Shown: positions 50,663 to 60,877, counted from the first letter of the stretch. The stretch: 64,000 nt of DNA from Enterococcus malodoratus ATCC 43197 (GCF_000407185.1 NZ_KE136483.1:62001-126000), one strand, 5' to 3'. The notes: generated by a model not told the origin, from the sequence alone. A program made the numbers and translations.

Positions 50663-52336
50663 CCTGAATAATTCATAGATCTAATTTTTTTGGGAAAATA
50701 ACGTTTATACATCGATTTGAGTTGAATTTTCTTTTTTCAACCGGTTTGTACTTGCGAAAACAGATTTCCTTTTGTTTTTTTAACGAAGATAGGGAATCTG
50801 GAGCTGTTTTTGGGCGCACGAATCCCTTAGTGATTCCATGTCTTTTTAAAAGCTGATTGCTATTTTACACTTGCCAACTGAGTTACTGGATTTTGTCCAG
50901 TAACTGATAAAACAAGTCTTGATAGACATGGGAGGAGCTCATCCGTAAAAGCAATCTACGGCCACTGCGGACTAATTTACCCGCGACCTTGAACAGGCGG
51001 AGCCGCAATGTGTCGACTTGGAATGTCGCTTCCTTTTCAGGTAGACATATGGTCTTCATGAAGTTGACCAGGTTGTAAGCCAACAGGCTTACCATCATCC
51101 GTGCATGATTTTCCAAGAAGCTTGAGCTATCCGTCTTGTCGAAATAGAACCCATTTTTTGCTTCCTTGATGAAGTTCTCCATGGTGCCGCGTTTATGGTA
51201 AATCTGGAAGATGGTTTTCGCGGATAGTTCCTCGTGAAAATTAGTGACCACGTACTCGTGACTGAACACCAGCTGATTCGATTCCCGAGTCGATTTGATA
51301 CAGATTCGACGTTTTTGGGACCAGCTATTGGCTTGATAGAACGCGGAATAGTAGTGGACTTCCCTTTCCTCCCAGGGATGGTCGTCCCCAACCAGGACAA
51401 AGGTTTCCGCTAGTTTTTCCACGACTTTATTTGATTTCAGGCGGATGACATAGAAACTTTCGTTGGATTCACACGTATCATAGACCTCGGGCGTCGCAAA
51501 GCCGCTGTCTCCCCGGACCAAAATATCAGTGCAGGGAAGGACTTGACGGTAATGTGTGAGCATCGGTGCCAGAAAATCTTTTACACCTTTTGACGTATAC
51601 ACATTTCCAGAACGAAGTTCTGCTTTCAGAAAGTCTCCCGTAAGGCCATCGAAGGCTACCAACGGATGATAGCCCTGTGTGCCGTAATGGGCATTGTGCT
51701 CAGTCTTTTCTTGATTCCCGAACGTATCCGAATGTGTGGAATCTAAATCGATGATCATTTGGGTATTGTTCCGTTCCATGCGGACCTTGTCCAGCATGGC
51801 TTGGTTCAGTTCCTGGAACTGTGCAATGTTCTCCTCGCTGATCCGGTCCCAGAAGCGGGATAGCGAGGCCTGGGAGGCGATGGCTTCCTTATCCAAAACC
51901 AACCGAAAAATGGGATCTTCCTTCAAGAGATTGGCGGATGAATCTGCGGAATATCCGGCAATCAACTGGAAGAGCAGCTGTTCGAGCAGGGAGATGTTGT
52001 CATGAGTCCAATAAATACGGTCCTCATTGAAGTGGAGGAATTGCTTCGCGAACGAATAAAATCCAAGCGAATTCATGAATTCCTTCACCAAGATGAGACC
52101 GGCATCTGACGAAAGATTACCACCGGTGTTTGACACCACCATTTTAGAGTTGAATTTTACGTGTTTTTCCTGTAATGTAGCCATTGAGAGAACCCCTTTC
52201 TTGGTTTAGTTTAGACACTTTAACCATAGCAGATTGGGGTTCTTTTTGTACACCCAAAGGGTGCGGTAAAAGAAAAGAAGAACCGTGCGTTAATAAGCTT
52301 TTAATAGAGTTTCAGAAATTCTATGAATTATTCAGG
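50663..52336 (-). mobile_element. IS1380-family insertion sequence, copy 2 (inverted)
   Basis: Again 1674 bp with the same terminal inverted repeats (CCTGAATAATTCATAGA at 50663, complement ending at 52336). It is flanked by a different 5-bp direct repeat, TGAAT (50658–50662 and 52337–52341), so it transposed independently. It reads opposite to copy 1. The 5.7 kb between the copies holds adhesin 2 and Mga regulator 3. Confidence 0.93.
50883..52184 (-). CDS. IS1380-family transposase (copy 2, six residues shorter)
   Basis: The encoded 433 residues are identical to copy 1. At the codon after KIQ, copy 1 has CAA and this copy has TAA, so one C-to-T change removes the last six residues (QLSWQV). 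The catalytic residues are all kept, so the enzyme may still work. It has the same start and upstream hairpin as copy 1. Confidence 0.93.
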   Translation of the reverse strand: MATLQEKHVKFNSKMVVSNTGGNLSSDAGLILVKEFMNSLGFYSFAKQFLHFNEDRIYWTHDNISLLEQLLFQLIAGYSADSSANLLKEDPIFRLVLDKEAIASQASLSRFWDRISEENIAQFQELNQAMLDKVRMERNNTQMIIDLDSTHSDTFGNQEKTEHNAHYGTQGYHPLVAFDGLTGDFLKAELRSGNVYTSKGVKDFLAPMLTHYRQVLPCTDILVRGDSGFATPEVYDTCESNESFYVIRLKSNKVVEKLAETFVLVGDDHPWEEREVHYYSAFYQANSWSQKRRICIKSTRESNQLVFSHEYVVTNFHEELSAKTIFQIYHKRGTMENFIKEAKNGFYFDKTDSSSFLENHARMMVSLLAYNLVNFMKTICLPEKEATFQVDTLRLRLFKVAGKLVRSGRRLLLRMSSSHVYQDLFYQLLDKIQ

Positions 52337-52671
52337 TGAATGTTTCTTTTCTTAATTTTGAATTAAAGATAATAATCGGAAACGGAAAAAGTTCTCCAAT
52401 GGATAGCGGATTTTTTTGAGCAAAAAAAGAATCATTTTTAAGATACTCATTTTTTTCTAAATTTATAAAAAATGAATTTGGCGTTTTATTTGAAAATGAA
52501 AAAAAATGAGCGAATTCCGAAACTAGTTTTTTGATATTTTCGGTCAAATAAGCGTATTTTTTTGCTTGGAATTGATAAAAATAACCAGAAGCGCAAAAAC
52601 GACAATTAAAATAATTCGTTAGAATATGTATGCAAGAAGAAATAGAAAAGAAATAAGGAGGAGTGTGGAAA

Positions 52672-55600
52672 ATGAAAAGGTTGAGAAAATGGTTGACCTT
52701 CGTCATGGCTTTCTCTTGTTTGATTAATATTTTACCAATAAAGCAGCTCCAAGCTTTTGCGGAAAAAAAAGAAGAAACCTCTTTGATTGATACAGATCAA
52801 TTACAGGTTTCGTTTGAGACGGAGTCATTGAAGGGGAACAATGTTTGGCGAATTAAGACAAAACGCAAATCGGATGCTCAAAGGCAAAGGTTGAAAGTGA
52901 AAGTGTTGACGGATGAGAAAAAGGAAATTGACTATCCAAAAATCAAAGGAATGGAAGTACAGGAAGGATGGTTGGTTGATCAAGAGTTTACAGTGTCAGA
53001 AAAACGGGAAATGACCTTTAAACTTTCTGAAAAACAAAAAAGCCTTCTATTGTATGTCCAGTTAGATGAGCAACAACTACATAGTGAAGAAGGAGAGGAT
53101 GAAATAAGGAAAGACATTCTTGAAACAACAGAACCATTTGTTTTGAAATTGCAGGATAGAAAAGAAGACAAACAGGAGCATTCAGCAACGTCTACTTCAA
53201 ATGAAAAAAGGAAAAAAACAGAAGCATCCAAAGAAACTGATAAAGAGCAAGAAGGACCTCGGATTAGTGGGTCACAGATTGCAAATGCGGCGCTTCCATC
53301 TCCCGTTCAACGTGCGGGAACCTATGGAATCAATCGCTATACCAATAAAGTCCCTGTATACAAAAAGGATACAAAGGGAACCTATCCTACTAATTCTTGG
53401 CAGCCGGACAATCAAACCAATGTCATCAATCATCAAGGAGGAATAGAAAATCAAAAAGGCTCTGATGATTTAGAAATCTGGGATGGTAAAAAAAACTGGG
53501 ATGTCACGGCAGATAGATATGAAAACTCCTATATCCATTACGGAGGAGCAAATGCACCGAGTATCTCACTTCGAAAATATGCAAAAGAAACAGATAAGGA
53601 AGATGCGTTTACCGTTAAGCTAAATGTCCGTGGAGGGACGGTTCAAAAACCGGGGATAGATATCTTTTTTCTGTTAGATAATTCTGGTTCAATGATTCAA
53701 AATAAAATTGGAAATTTAACGAGAAAGGAAGTTGCAAACGATTATCTAGGAAAATTGTTGACAGCTTTAAACGATCAACAGACAGTGACTGGTGGTCGTA
53801 TTCAGATTGGAGGACATATTTTTTCAGATTATCGGCAATGGCCGAATGAACCCAAATTGCATTCGTTATCTCCGACATATTCCAATTGGTTACAAATGCA
53901 GAATCAATACGCTAGTTTATCGAGTGCTGGCGATACGTACACTCAAAGAGGATTGATTGAAAGTGATAACTACTTGTCTAAATCTACTGATGCGAAACGA
54001 AGAAAAGTATTATTTGTTCTAACTGATGGAACGCCCACTTTGAGCGCAACTCCTAAAGGCGGATATGTAGATAACAACATGTACTACGATAAAATCATGA
54101 TTAATAATTTTGACTATCAAGAAAATTATACGTACGGCAGCCGGTTTCAAGGAGTAAATGATCCGAGTCCGACAAAAATAAAACCAGGGAACTATCCGAA
54201 TGGTTACAAGATGGCTGATGGAAAATATATAAACAGCCATATAACAACTACTAACTCCACTGCAAAAACATTGAAAGATAAAGGAATTGAAATTCATACT
54301 GTTGCTATTGGGATAAACCCGGCAATGGACCCGCCAAGAGTTGTGGAAGGACACACAAAAGAAGAGTTAAGGAGTAGCAAACTATTGGGGACTTCAAGGT
54401 CAAAAAATAATGGCAGAGCTACAAATGAAAGATCCGAATACAGGTGCTTTCAAAAAAGTGGAAACGGTGGAATTAAATGCAGGGAATCAGTGGAATAGAA
54501 CGTTCTCAGCTGTTGCCGGTCGTTCGAACACTTTTAGGATCAAAGAGGTAGCCCGAACTCAAGGATATGCGCCAGTGACAATGAATTACAAAACACTCAC
54601 ACAAGCGGAATTAGGCAATAACAAAGTTCAATTAACCAACAAATTGCTAACTGGTTCTACTCATTTTTACAAATACAAGGAAGATGGAAAGACACCGTTT
54701 GCTACATCAGACCTGCCTAAGTTCTCGGTGACACATGAGAATGGGAAACTGTTAGCAGACAATCTCAAGCCAGATAGCAGCGGGAAAGTGACGATTGAAA
54801 ACATTCCGATTGGAAATTATATTCTCAAAGAAGATTATGCTCCAGCCGGATACAGCAAAATGGCTGATGTTCCGATCAAAGTTGTTGAGAATGATGAAGG
54901 AAATAAAGTTATTATTACCTTCGCTGACAATAAAGGAGCGGGTTACGTAATCAAGAATGATTTGAAGAAAGACATCACGATTCCAATCGAGAAGGTCTGG
55001 GAGGACAAGCATCAAGGCACAGATAATTATTGGGGGAAACGCAGTAATAGCGTAGATTTCAAAATTCAAGAAAAAAGTAACAATCAATGGAAAGATGTTG
55101 AAACGGTCACTCTTTCGGAGAAAAATGGTAATTGGAAAGGATCTTTTAAAACAGACAAAGAAGATACGGTTCATAGAATTGTGGAATTAGGGAAAACATC
55201 AGGCTATGCTGCACCAGAGGATATACAAGGAGAGTTCTCATATAACTCTTTACGTATTAAAGGTGATGGAACTGCCAAAATCGTCAACCGTTTGTTAAAA
55301 GGTGAAGCGATCTTCAACAAATTCCTAGAAGATGGCAAGACACCATTTACTGGTAGCGATCTACCGAAATTTACGGTGAAACGAAAGGATGATGGGAAAG
55401 AATTAGTTAAGGATCTTACGCCGGATAAAGATGGAAAAGTGACGATCAGAGATATCCCAGTTGGTGAGTTTATCATTGAGGAAACTTATGTACCAAAAGG
55501 TTTTAAGAAGATGGAAAATATTAGCCTGAAGGCCGTTGAAAAGAAGGTGACTCAAGGTAGTAACACAAAATATATTGTAGAAACTACAATGAATAATAGT

Positions 55601-56095
55601 TCAACACCGGTCAATAAGATCAACGAGCTGAAGGATTACAATTTGTACATCACGAAAATCGGGCATGATGGAATACCTGTGGGCGGTGCGGAGTTCGAGG
55701 TAACTGGCCCGAATAATTATAAGAAAAAAATAAAAGAAGATATCCCGTTTTTTACTTTTGCAGGGTTAAAGCATGGAACGTATCAAGTGAAAGAAACGAA
55801 AGCGCCTGAGGGTCATCGATTAATGGAACCAGCATTCCAATTTACGATTAATCTAGACGGTACCGTAACCTTTGATGAACATCCAGATGTTGTATCAGCC
55901 AAGTGTGTACTTTCGGATGGCGATGCCGTAAATTCTATCAGTTTAAGGATCAAAAATAAAAAAGCTTTGCCAGGCGTGCTTCCAAGAACTGGGGGCACCA
56001 GCACGAAGCTATTCTTCAAGATAGCATTTGGGCTGGCCATAGGTGCAGGATTACTAAGTGGGTTCTATTGGTTATATTATAGAAAGAAGAGCTAA
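52672..56095 (+). pseudogene. VWA/LPxTG adhesin 3, broken by internal deletion and frameshift
   Basis: The 5' part (52672–54498) encodes a signal peptide, the variable N-terminal region, the GQTNVINHQGG block and most of a VWA domain (MIDAS DNSGS, LTDGTPT). Near 54385 it loses frame. From about 54387 the +1 frame reads YWGLQGQKIMAELQ, which aligns with YWGLRADDITVTLQ of adhesin 1, and continues through CnaB-type repeats to LPRTGG and the membrane anchor at 56095. Compared with adhesins 1 and 2, about 170 residues (end of VWA to first CnaB strand) are deleted. The C-terminal part has no signal peptide or ribosome binding site of its own. AAGGAGGAG precedes the ATG at 52672. Confidence 0.88.
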
Positions 56096-56311
56096 GGAAA
56101 AAATAGAAAGTGAATAGGGTGAACGGGTGCAGGATAGGCAGATTGCTTATCCTGTTTTTTGTCTCCTTTTTTATTTTTTAAGGATTAAGCCGATTTTTTG
56201 AGCTTTATTTTTATCCGTGTTACGGTTATTTATGTAGTAAACGGCTAATTAAAAATGCTGTTGAAAGAATTCGACCACTACTAGACATGAAAAATAGGAG
56301 GAATTAGACAC

Positions 56312-57772
56312 ATGGCAAAACATCAAGATTTACCAGCAGTCGAAACACGTCTCTATATAAATGGCGAATGGGTGGAAGGCTCAGAAGGAACAAAACCAGT
56401 GACAAATCCTGCAACAGGAGAAACATTGGCGAAGGTCCATGTCGGGAGCGAAAAAGAAATCAATTCAGCGATTAAAGCGGCGAATGAGGCTTTTCCTGAG
56501 TGGTCACAAAAATCAGCGGCCGAACGGGCTGAATTAATGAACAAAATGGCGGATCTCGTGGAAGAAGACGCGGATCGTTTAGCGACGATCATGACGATGG
56601 AACAAGGCAAACCGTTGACTCAAGCCAAAGGCGAGATTCAAACGAATGTTGAAAATTTACGCTGGAATGCAGCGGAAGGACAACGATTATTGGGTGAGAT
56701 CATTCCATCACCAGCAACGAATCAATGGCATGTGCGCAAACAAGCGGTAGGTGTCGTGGGAGCGATCACTCCATGGAATTTCCCATCAAATATGATTATT
56801 CGTAAAATTTCTCCAGCAATCGCTGCTGGTTGTACCGTGATTTTAAAACCATCGAAAGAAACGCCGCTATCTGCGTTAGCGCTAATGGAATTGTTTGATA
56901 AAGCAGGCTTCCCGGATGGTGTTGTGAATATCGTTTTAGGGGATTCTTCAACGATTGGAACGATCCTTTCAGAGTCAGATGACGTACAAAAAATCACGTT
57001 TACTGGTTCGACCGAAGTCGGCCAAACGCTAAATGAACAAGCAGCACCGAGCCTGAAAAAGGTCTCAATGGAGTTAGGGGGACATGCGCCGTACATTATT
57101 TTCCCAGATGCTGATATCGAACGGGCAGTGGAGACATTGATTCAAACAAAATTTATTAATAATGGACAGGTATGTACGTCACCCAACCGAATTTTCATCC
57201 ATAAAGAAATCAAAGAAAAAGTCACCGATCGAATCGTGGAAGCAATCAAAGATGTGACTGTCGGAAATGGTTTAGATGACCCGACGACGGGGCCTTTGAT
57301 CAATCAAGATGGGCTCGAAAAGGTTGTCGAACAATTGAAAGACGCGACTGATAAGGGTGCGAAAATCTTGTCTGGCGGTCATAAGTTGGAAGATGGCGAT
57401 TATGCTGACGGGAACTTCTTTGAACCGACTGTATTGGATGGGGTAACGAAGGACATGGATATTTTCTATCAAGAAACCTTTGGACCAGTAATTCCATTGA
57501 TTACTTTTGAGGATGAGGAAAAAGTCATCGAAGACGCAAATGATACAGAATTTGGATTAGCCTCTTATTTCTTTTCAACCAATATCCACACAGTTGAAAA
57601 TGTGAGTAACAAATTACAATATGGAATGGTCGGTGTCAATGATACAGACATTTCAAACTCGGCTACACCTTTTGGTGGTGTAAAACACTCTGGTTTTGGA
57701 CGTGAAAACGGCACATACGGGGTTGAAGAATATATAGATGTCAAATTTGTCAATATTCGTACTGCTCAATAG
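56312..57772 (+). CDS. NAD(P)-dependent aldehyde dehydrogenase, succinate-semialdehyde type
   Basis: A 486-residue aldehyde dehydrogenase, which oxidises an aldehyde to its acid. The catalytic Cys is in NNGQVCTSPNR (near residue 288), the general base Glu in MELGGHAP (near 254), and the substrate/NAD loop in TPWNFPSNM. Overall pattern and length fit the succinate-semialdehyde dehydrogenase (GabD) group, although related lactaldehyde or glycolaldehyde enzymes cannot be excluded. It is a monocistronic housekeeping-type gene lying between adhesin 3 and Mga regulator 4, flanked by terminators; it has no evident role in the adhesin array. AGGAGGAATTAG precedes the ATG. Confidence 0.88.
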   Translation: MAKHQDLPAVETRLYINGEWVEGSEGTKPVTNPATGETLAKVHVGSEKEINSAIKAANEAFPEWSQKSAAERAELMNKMADLVEEDADRLATIMTMEQGKPLTQAKGEIQTNVENLRWNAAEGQRLLGEIIPSPATNQWHVRKQAVGVVGAITPWNFPSNMIIRKISPAIAAGCTVILKPSKETPLSALALMELFDKAGFPDGVVNIVLGDSSTIGTILSESDDVQKITFTGSTEVGQTLNEQAAPSLKKVSMELGGHAPYIIFPDADIERAVETLIQTKFINNGQVCTSPNRIFIHKEIKEKVTDRIVEAIKDVTVGNGLDDPTTGPLINQDGLEKVVEQLKDATDKGAKILSGGHKLEDGDYADGNFFEPTVLDGVTKDMDIFYQETFGPVIPLITFEDEEKVIEDANDTEFGLASYFFSTNIHTVENVSNKLQYGMVGVNDTDISNSATPFGGVKHSGFGRENGTYGVEEYIDVKFVNIRTAQ

Positions 57773-57787
57773 CCGCATAATATAGTG

Positions 57788-57822
57788 AAGAGCCATTCTT
57801 TTTCGAAGGAATGGCTCTTTTT
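57788..57822 (+). terminator. Terminator of the aldehyde dehydrogenase gene
   Basis: AAGAGCCATTC and GAATGGCTCTT pair perfectly, followed by T residues. Confidence 0.88.
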
Positions 57823-58357
57823 GTGATAGATAAAGTTATATAGAGATGGATAAAACAGATTTTCATCCAAGGTTCTAAAAGAAAAAGTATTTATTTTTAT
57901 TCATTTAAGTTCAAAAATTCCAATAATTCAAACGAAACAAAAAATATTTAACTATTAGTTTCTAAAAAAATTTATTTTTATTTTAAAAAGTGAATTAAAT
58001 AACTAAGTGGAATCGTTATGGAATTTATTTTTAAGGATTATGTCGGGATAAAATAACGATTGTGAATTTTTGGGAGACAAAAGCAGAGAAGTCTTATATC
58101 AGTTACCATGATTATATAGTAAGTCAACGGATAAACCGAAGCGATAATCAGCAAGAATTTGATTTGTTGCTCGGCTTTTTCTTTTATCATAATAAAAAGG
58201 GAGGGATAGACACTATTTTAATTGCTCCAAAAGGATTTAGTGAGAGACGATTCAGTACGAGACAAAAGGGGTTTTGGTTCGTACAAAGATGACTGCTAGT
58301 TCCTTAGAGTCAATTGTTGGTGGGTTAAGCTTAGGAGTTAGTGAAGAGGGTGAAGAT
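57823..58357. other. AT-rich leader of Mga regulator 4
   Basis: About 535 bases without a supported gene. It has TTAAATAACT at 57995 and AAATAACGA at 58051, the motif seen in other leaders of the array. A GTG-started open frame at 58062 is considered chance. Confidence 0.5.
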
Positions 58358-59851
58358 ATGAATTTTAGAGATATTTTAGGGGTGAGCAATCTTCGACATT
58401 TGCGTCTAGTTGAATTACTTTATGCCTGTCGAACCGGTCTATCGAGTGACCAATTACTAGAGGAGTTAGAATGCTCGCTATCTGTTTTACTTAAAGATGT
58501 TAAGCTGATTAATAGTCAGCAGGATGCTTTTCGCATCATGAAATACAAAGGACTTTATCAATTACAAATCAAATCGCATGTCAGTATCAATCGTTTATAC
58601 GCGGATACGATTCAGCAATCTCCGGAATTTCAAATTATCGAAGAGCTGCTTTATGAAGAATGCGAAAACATTATTGATTTGTCGAAAAAACTCTTTTTAA
58701 GTCCTTCAAAAACGCAGCGAAACCTTAAAAAAATTGAGAGTATTTTGCTGAAAACCGGGATCACATTACAGTACCGTCCACTGCGATTGGAAGGAAACGA
58801 AAGTGTGATTCGTCATATGTATTATCGTTATTTCATTGAGAAGTCGGATCGTTTGGATTCATTATATCGTGATTTGAAAGAATTCCAGATCAAGGCCATC
58901 ACAGATTTGGTGAATCAATTCATCCAAGTGAATAAACTTGAGGACAACTACATTTCCCGTAAACGATTAGGGTACAACATGTACATTAGTCTGTGGCGGA
59001 TCAAAAATGGCCATTACTATCCAAAATCCGAGTTAAGCAGTGATTTGATGTTGCCGGAAAGACAAATTCTGGATGCGTTCAAGCGAATGGCGTTGGAGGT
59101 TTTTCGCGTGAAGCTGTCTTCGGATAAGATCAAAGATTGCCTCTGGTTGTCCTATGCCGATATAGTGATAGCCAGCAAGAGCCAACTGCATAGTGCCTTA
59201 CGAAAAGAAGGTGAGTACGCGGATTATTATTATCGCCATTTAGAATTGGTGGAGGATTTTGATAGTCTCTTGAATTTTTCGTTGGGGAATGACAAGAAAC
59301 AGGAATTGGCAGTCGTGTTGATGAATGAGCATCGGATTTATGAGCCTGATGGACAGTTGATTGATATTTTGTTCCGTCAACGTAAAATCTTTTTAGAAAA
59401 ATTGTCGGAGACCCACGATCAAGCAGTTAAAAAAGTGAAAAAGATTGTCGATCACTTTGTTAGACGATATCAATTTTATCAAGATCAGGACTTTGTTTGG
59501 AATTACGTCTATATCTTGATCACAATGGTTCCTCAAAGCTTAACGCTTTTGGCTAGTTGCGACCGGCCGTTGAAGTTGCTGCTGTTGTCCGAGCTGTCGC
59601 CAACAGAAGAATTTTTCCTAGGCAATCAAATCGAAAATCAAATCTACGGGAATTTTGAAGTTCATTATGTAGAGAAGAAACTGAGTAATGTGAATATCAA
59701 TCGTTCAGAATTGGAAAAATATGATGCGCTGATTACGTCCAGCAGTGTGGAGGAAGTACCGGAGGAGTATCCGACTGTTGTGATCGATCCATTCTTAACG
59801 AATCAAGATGTTTATCAGCTGCAGCAGCTCATCAGTAAGCTAGCAGGTTGA
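58358..59851 (+). CDS. Mga-family regulator 4
   Basis: A 497-residue paralogue of regulators 1 and 3 with the same length and domains (LRHLRLVELLYACRTGLSSD at the start; LKLLLLSELSPTEEFFLGNQ in the EIIB-like end). The ATG at 58358 is chosen because it aligns with the starts of the paralogues and has GAGGGTG upstream; an in-frame start at 58274 would add 28 unrelated residues. It follows adhesin 3 but is separated from it by the aldehyde dehydrogenase gene. A GGGGCC/GGCCCC hairpin (59854–59870) lies just after the stop. Confidence 0.9.
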   Translation: MNFRDILGVSNLRHLRLVELLYACRTGLSSDQLLEELECSLSVLLKDVKLINSQQDAFRIMKYKGLYQLQIKSHVSINRLYADTIQQSPEFQIIEELLYEECENIIDLSKKLFLSPSKTQRNLKKIESILLKTGITLQYRPLRLEGNESVIRHMYYRYFIEKSDRLDSLYRDLKEFQIKAITDLVNQFIQVNKLEDNYISRKRLGYNMYISLWRIKNGHYYPKSELSSDLMLPERQILDAFKRMALEVFRVKLSSDKIKDCLWLSYADIVIASKSQLHSALRKEGEYADYYYRHLELVEDFDSLLNFSLGNDKKQELAVVLMNEHRIYEPDGQLIDILFRQRKIFLEKLSETHDQAVKKVKKIVDHFVRRYQFYQDQDFVWNYVYILITMVPQSLTLLASCDRPLKLLLLSELSPTEEFFLGNQIENQIYGNFEVHYVEKKLSNVNINRSELEKYDALITSSSVEEVPEEYPTVVIDPFLTNQDVYQLQQLISKLAG

Positions 59852-59910
59852 AAGGGGCCGGTTCGGCCCCATAGAGAGCGGATCGTAGATGATCACAGGA
59901 TTCTTAGAAA

Positions 59911-59954
59911 AAAGGACAGCAAGGAAATCGAATAATTTTCTTGCTGTCCTTTTT
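59911..59954. terminator. Bidirectional terminator after Mga regulator 4
   Basis: AAAGGACAGCAAG pairs with CTTGCTGTCCTTT, T-rich on the plus-strand side and A-rich before it, so it can also serve the convergent small gene. Confidence 0.85.
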
Positions 59955-59959
59955 GTAGT

Positions 59960-60157
59960 TTAAATAAGCCTTGAAGTTTTGACATAGATCTTCGTTTCTT
60001 GAGGATAACGGTGGGGATCATGTGTTAGTTGATCTAAAATTTTATAGGCTTGTGTGAAATTCTTTGCGTCGAACTTATCAAAGAATTGCCGACCTAATTT
60101 CTCAAATTCCTTAGCCAACCGCTCTTCGTTGGTTGGAAGCTCATATTTTGCGATCAT
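59960..60157 (-). CDS. Small 65-residue cytoplasmic protein
   Basis: The protein reads like a soluble helical protein (LAKEFEKLGRQFFDKFDAKN, FTQAYKILDQLTHDP). I do not recognise a family. The start at 60157 is chosen because AAAGGGGGGA lies 6 bases upstream; an ATG at 60187 would place that site inside the gene. Confidence 0.6.
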   Translation of the reverse strand: MIAKYELPTNEERLAKEFEKLGRQFFDKFDAKNFTQAYKILDQLTHDPHRYPQETKIYVKTSRLI

Positions 60158-60233
60158 GTCAGTCCCCCCTTTAATAGAACGGCTCAAATTACGATAGGTG
60201 CATGCTTTTATTTTAACATGTTTCTTATATTCA

Positions 60234-60276
60234 AAAAAAGGTCGTTAAAGAAGTAAATACCTCTTTAAACGACCTT
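60234..60276 (-). terminator. Terminator of the 198-residue membrane protein gene
   Basis: On the minus strand GGTCGTTTAAAGAG pairs with CTTCTTTAACGACC (one bulge), followed by seven T residues. Confidence 0.75.
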
Positions 60277-60280
60277 TTTA

Positions 60281-60877
60281 TTAGCGCTTGATTCTGGTTG
60301 GTTGTGCCGTAGTCCGAAACGGTTTCTTGAAGCGCTTAGGTAATACGAGTGAGATTAATTCAAACGGTGTTGCTAACACGGTCCAAGCCACTTGCCGGGC
60401 GCTTGGATGGAAGTAGTACACCTGCATCAAAACAAAATGCAATAGCAATAGTCCTGGCAATAATTCAAGACCGATCTGCCATGCCGCATCCCAATGAGTG
60501 AAGTAACGTAGCAAGCTCAACCCTAACGGATACAAGTAAAATAGTGAGGTGACGATATTCACACGCCAGCTTTTCGTTAATAAACGAATATTAAACAAGA
60601 AGAAAAGTGCTGAAAGAACGATCCCAATTGGCGGAAAGAAACTGACCAACAATGAATAAATCGCACCGAAAAGTAAGATCCCCGGTCCTTTGATCAAAGC
60701 AGCGACAAGGATCAAAATCCCAATCAACAATAACTGTTGTTTAATCGTTGCGATACATAAAATAGCGAATAGGACTAATGTTGCCCAATGCCAAAAACTG
60801 CTTAAGGGTTCTTTGTCTGGATAGCGTTGTTTTAAGTAGCGGGCCGCATTCGGAAAATCTTGTTGAAAATTAGGCAT
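60281..60877 (-). CDS. Multi-pass membrane protein, unknown
   Basis: A 198-residue protein with about five hydrophobic helices and a basic C-terminal tail (PKRFKKPFRTTAQPTRIKR). No family is recognised; it may be a conserved enterococcal integral membrane protein. The ATG at 60877 is preferred, with GAGGTG 7 bases upstream; the in-frame GTG at 60886 is part of that site. It stands between a small hypothetical gene and a divergent phosphatase gene. Confidence 0.75.
   Translation of the reverse strand: MPNFQQDFPNAARYLKQRYPDKEPLSSFWHWATLVLFAILCIATIKQQLLLIGILILVAALIKGPGILLFGAIYSLLVSFFPPIGIVLSALFFLFNIRLLTKSWRVNIVTSLFYLYPLGLSLLRYFTHWDAAWQIGLELLPGLLLLHFVLMQVYYFHPSARQVAWTVLATPFELISLVLPKRFKKPFRTTAQPTRIKR

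Noticed and set aside
43275-52341. Composite transposon made by the two IS1380-family copies
   Set aside because: Each IS has its own different 5-bp target duplication, which means two separate insertions rather than one composite transposition.
52332-52706. Minus-strand open frame of 124 codons across the start of adhesin 3
   Set aside because: It is antisense to the leader and start of adhesin 3, is Phe/Asn-rich as expected from AT-rich DNA, and has no start signals.
54385-54500. Programmed -1 ribosomal frameshift joining the two halves of adhesin 3
   Set aside because: The second half is in the +1 frame relative to the first, and about 170 residues of the conserved protein are missing at the junction, so deletion is the better explanation.
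58062-58292. GTG-started open frame of 76 codons before Mga regulator 4
   Set aside because: No ribosome binding site, overlaps the region just before the regulator and has no recognisable pattern.
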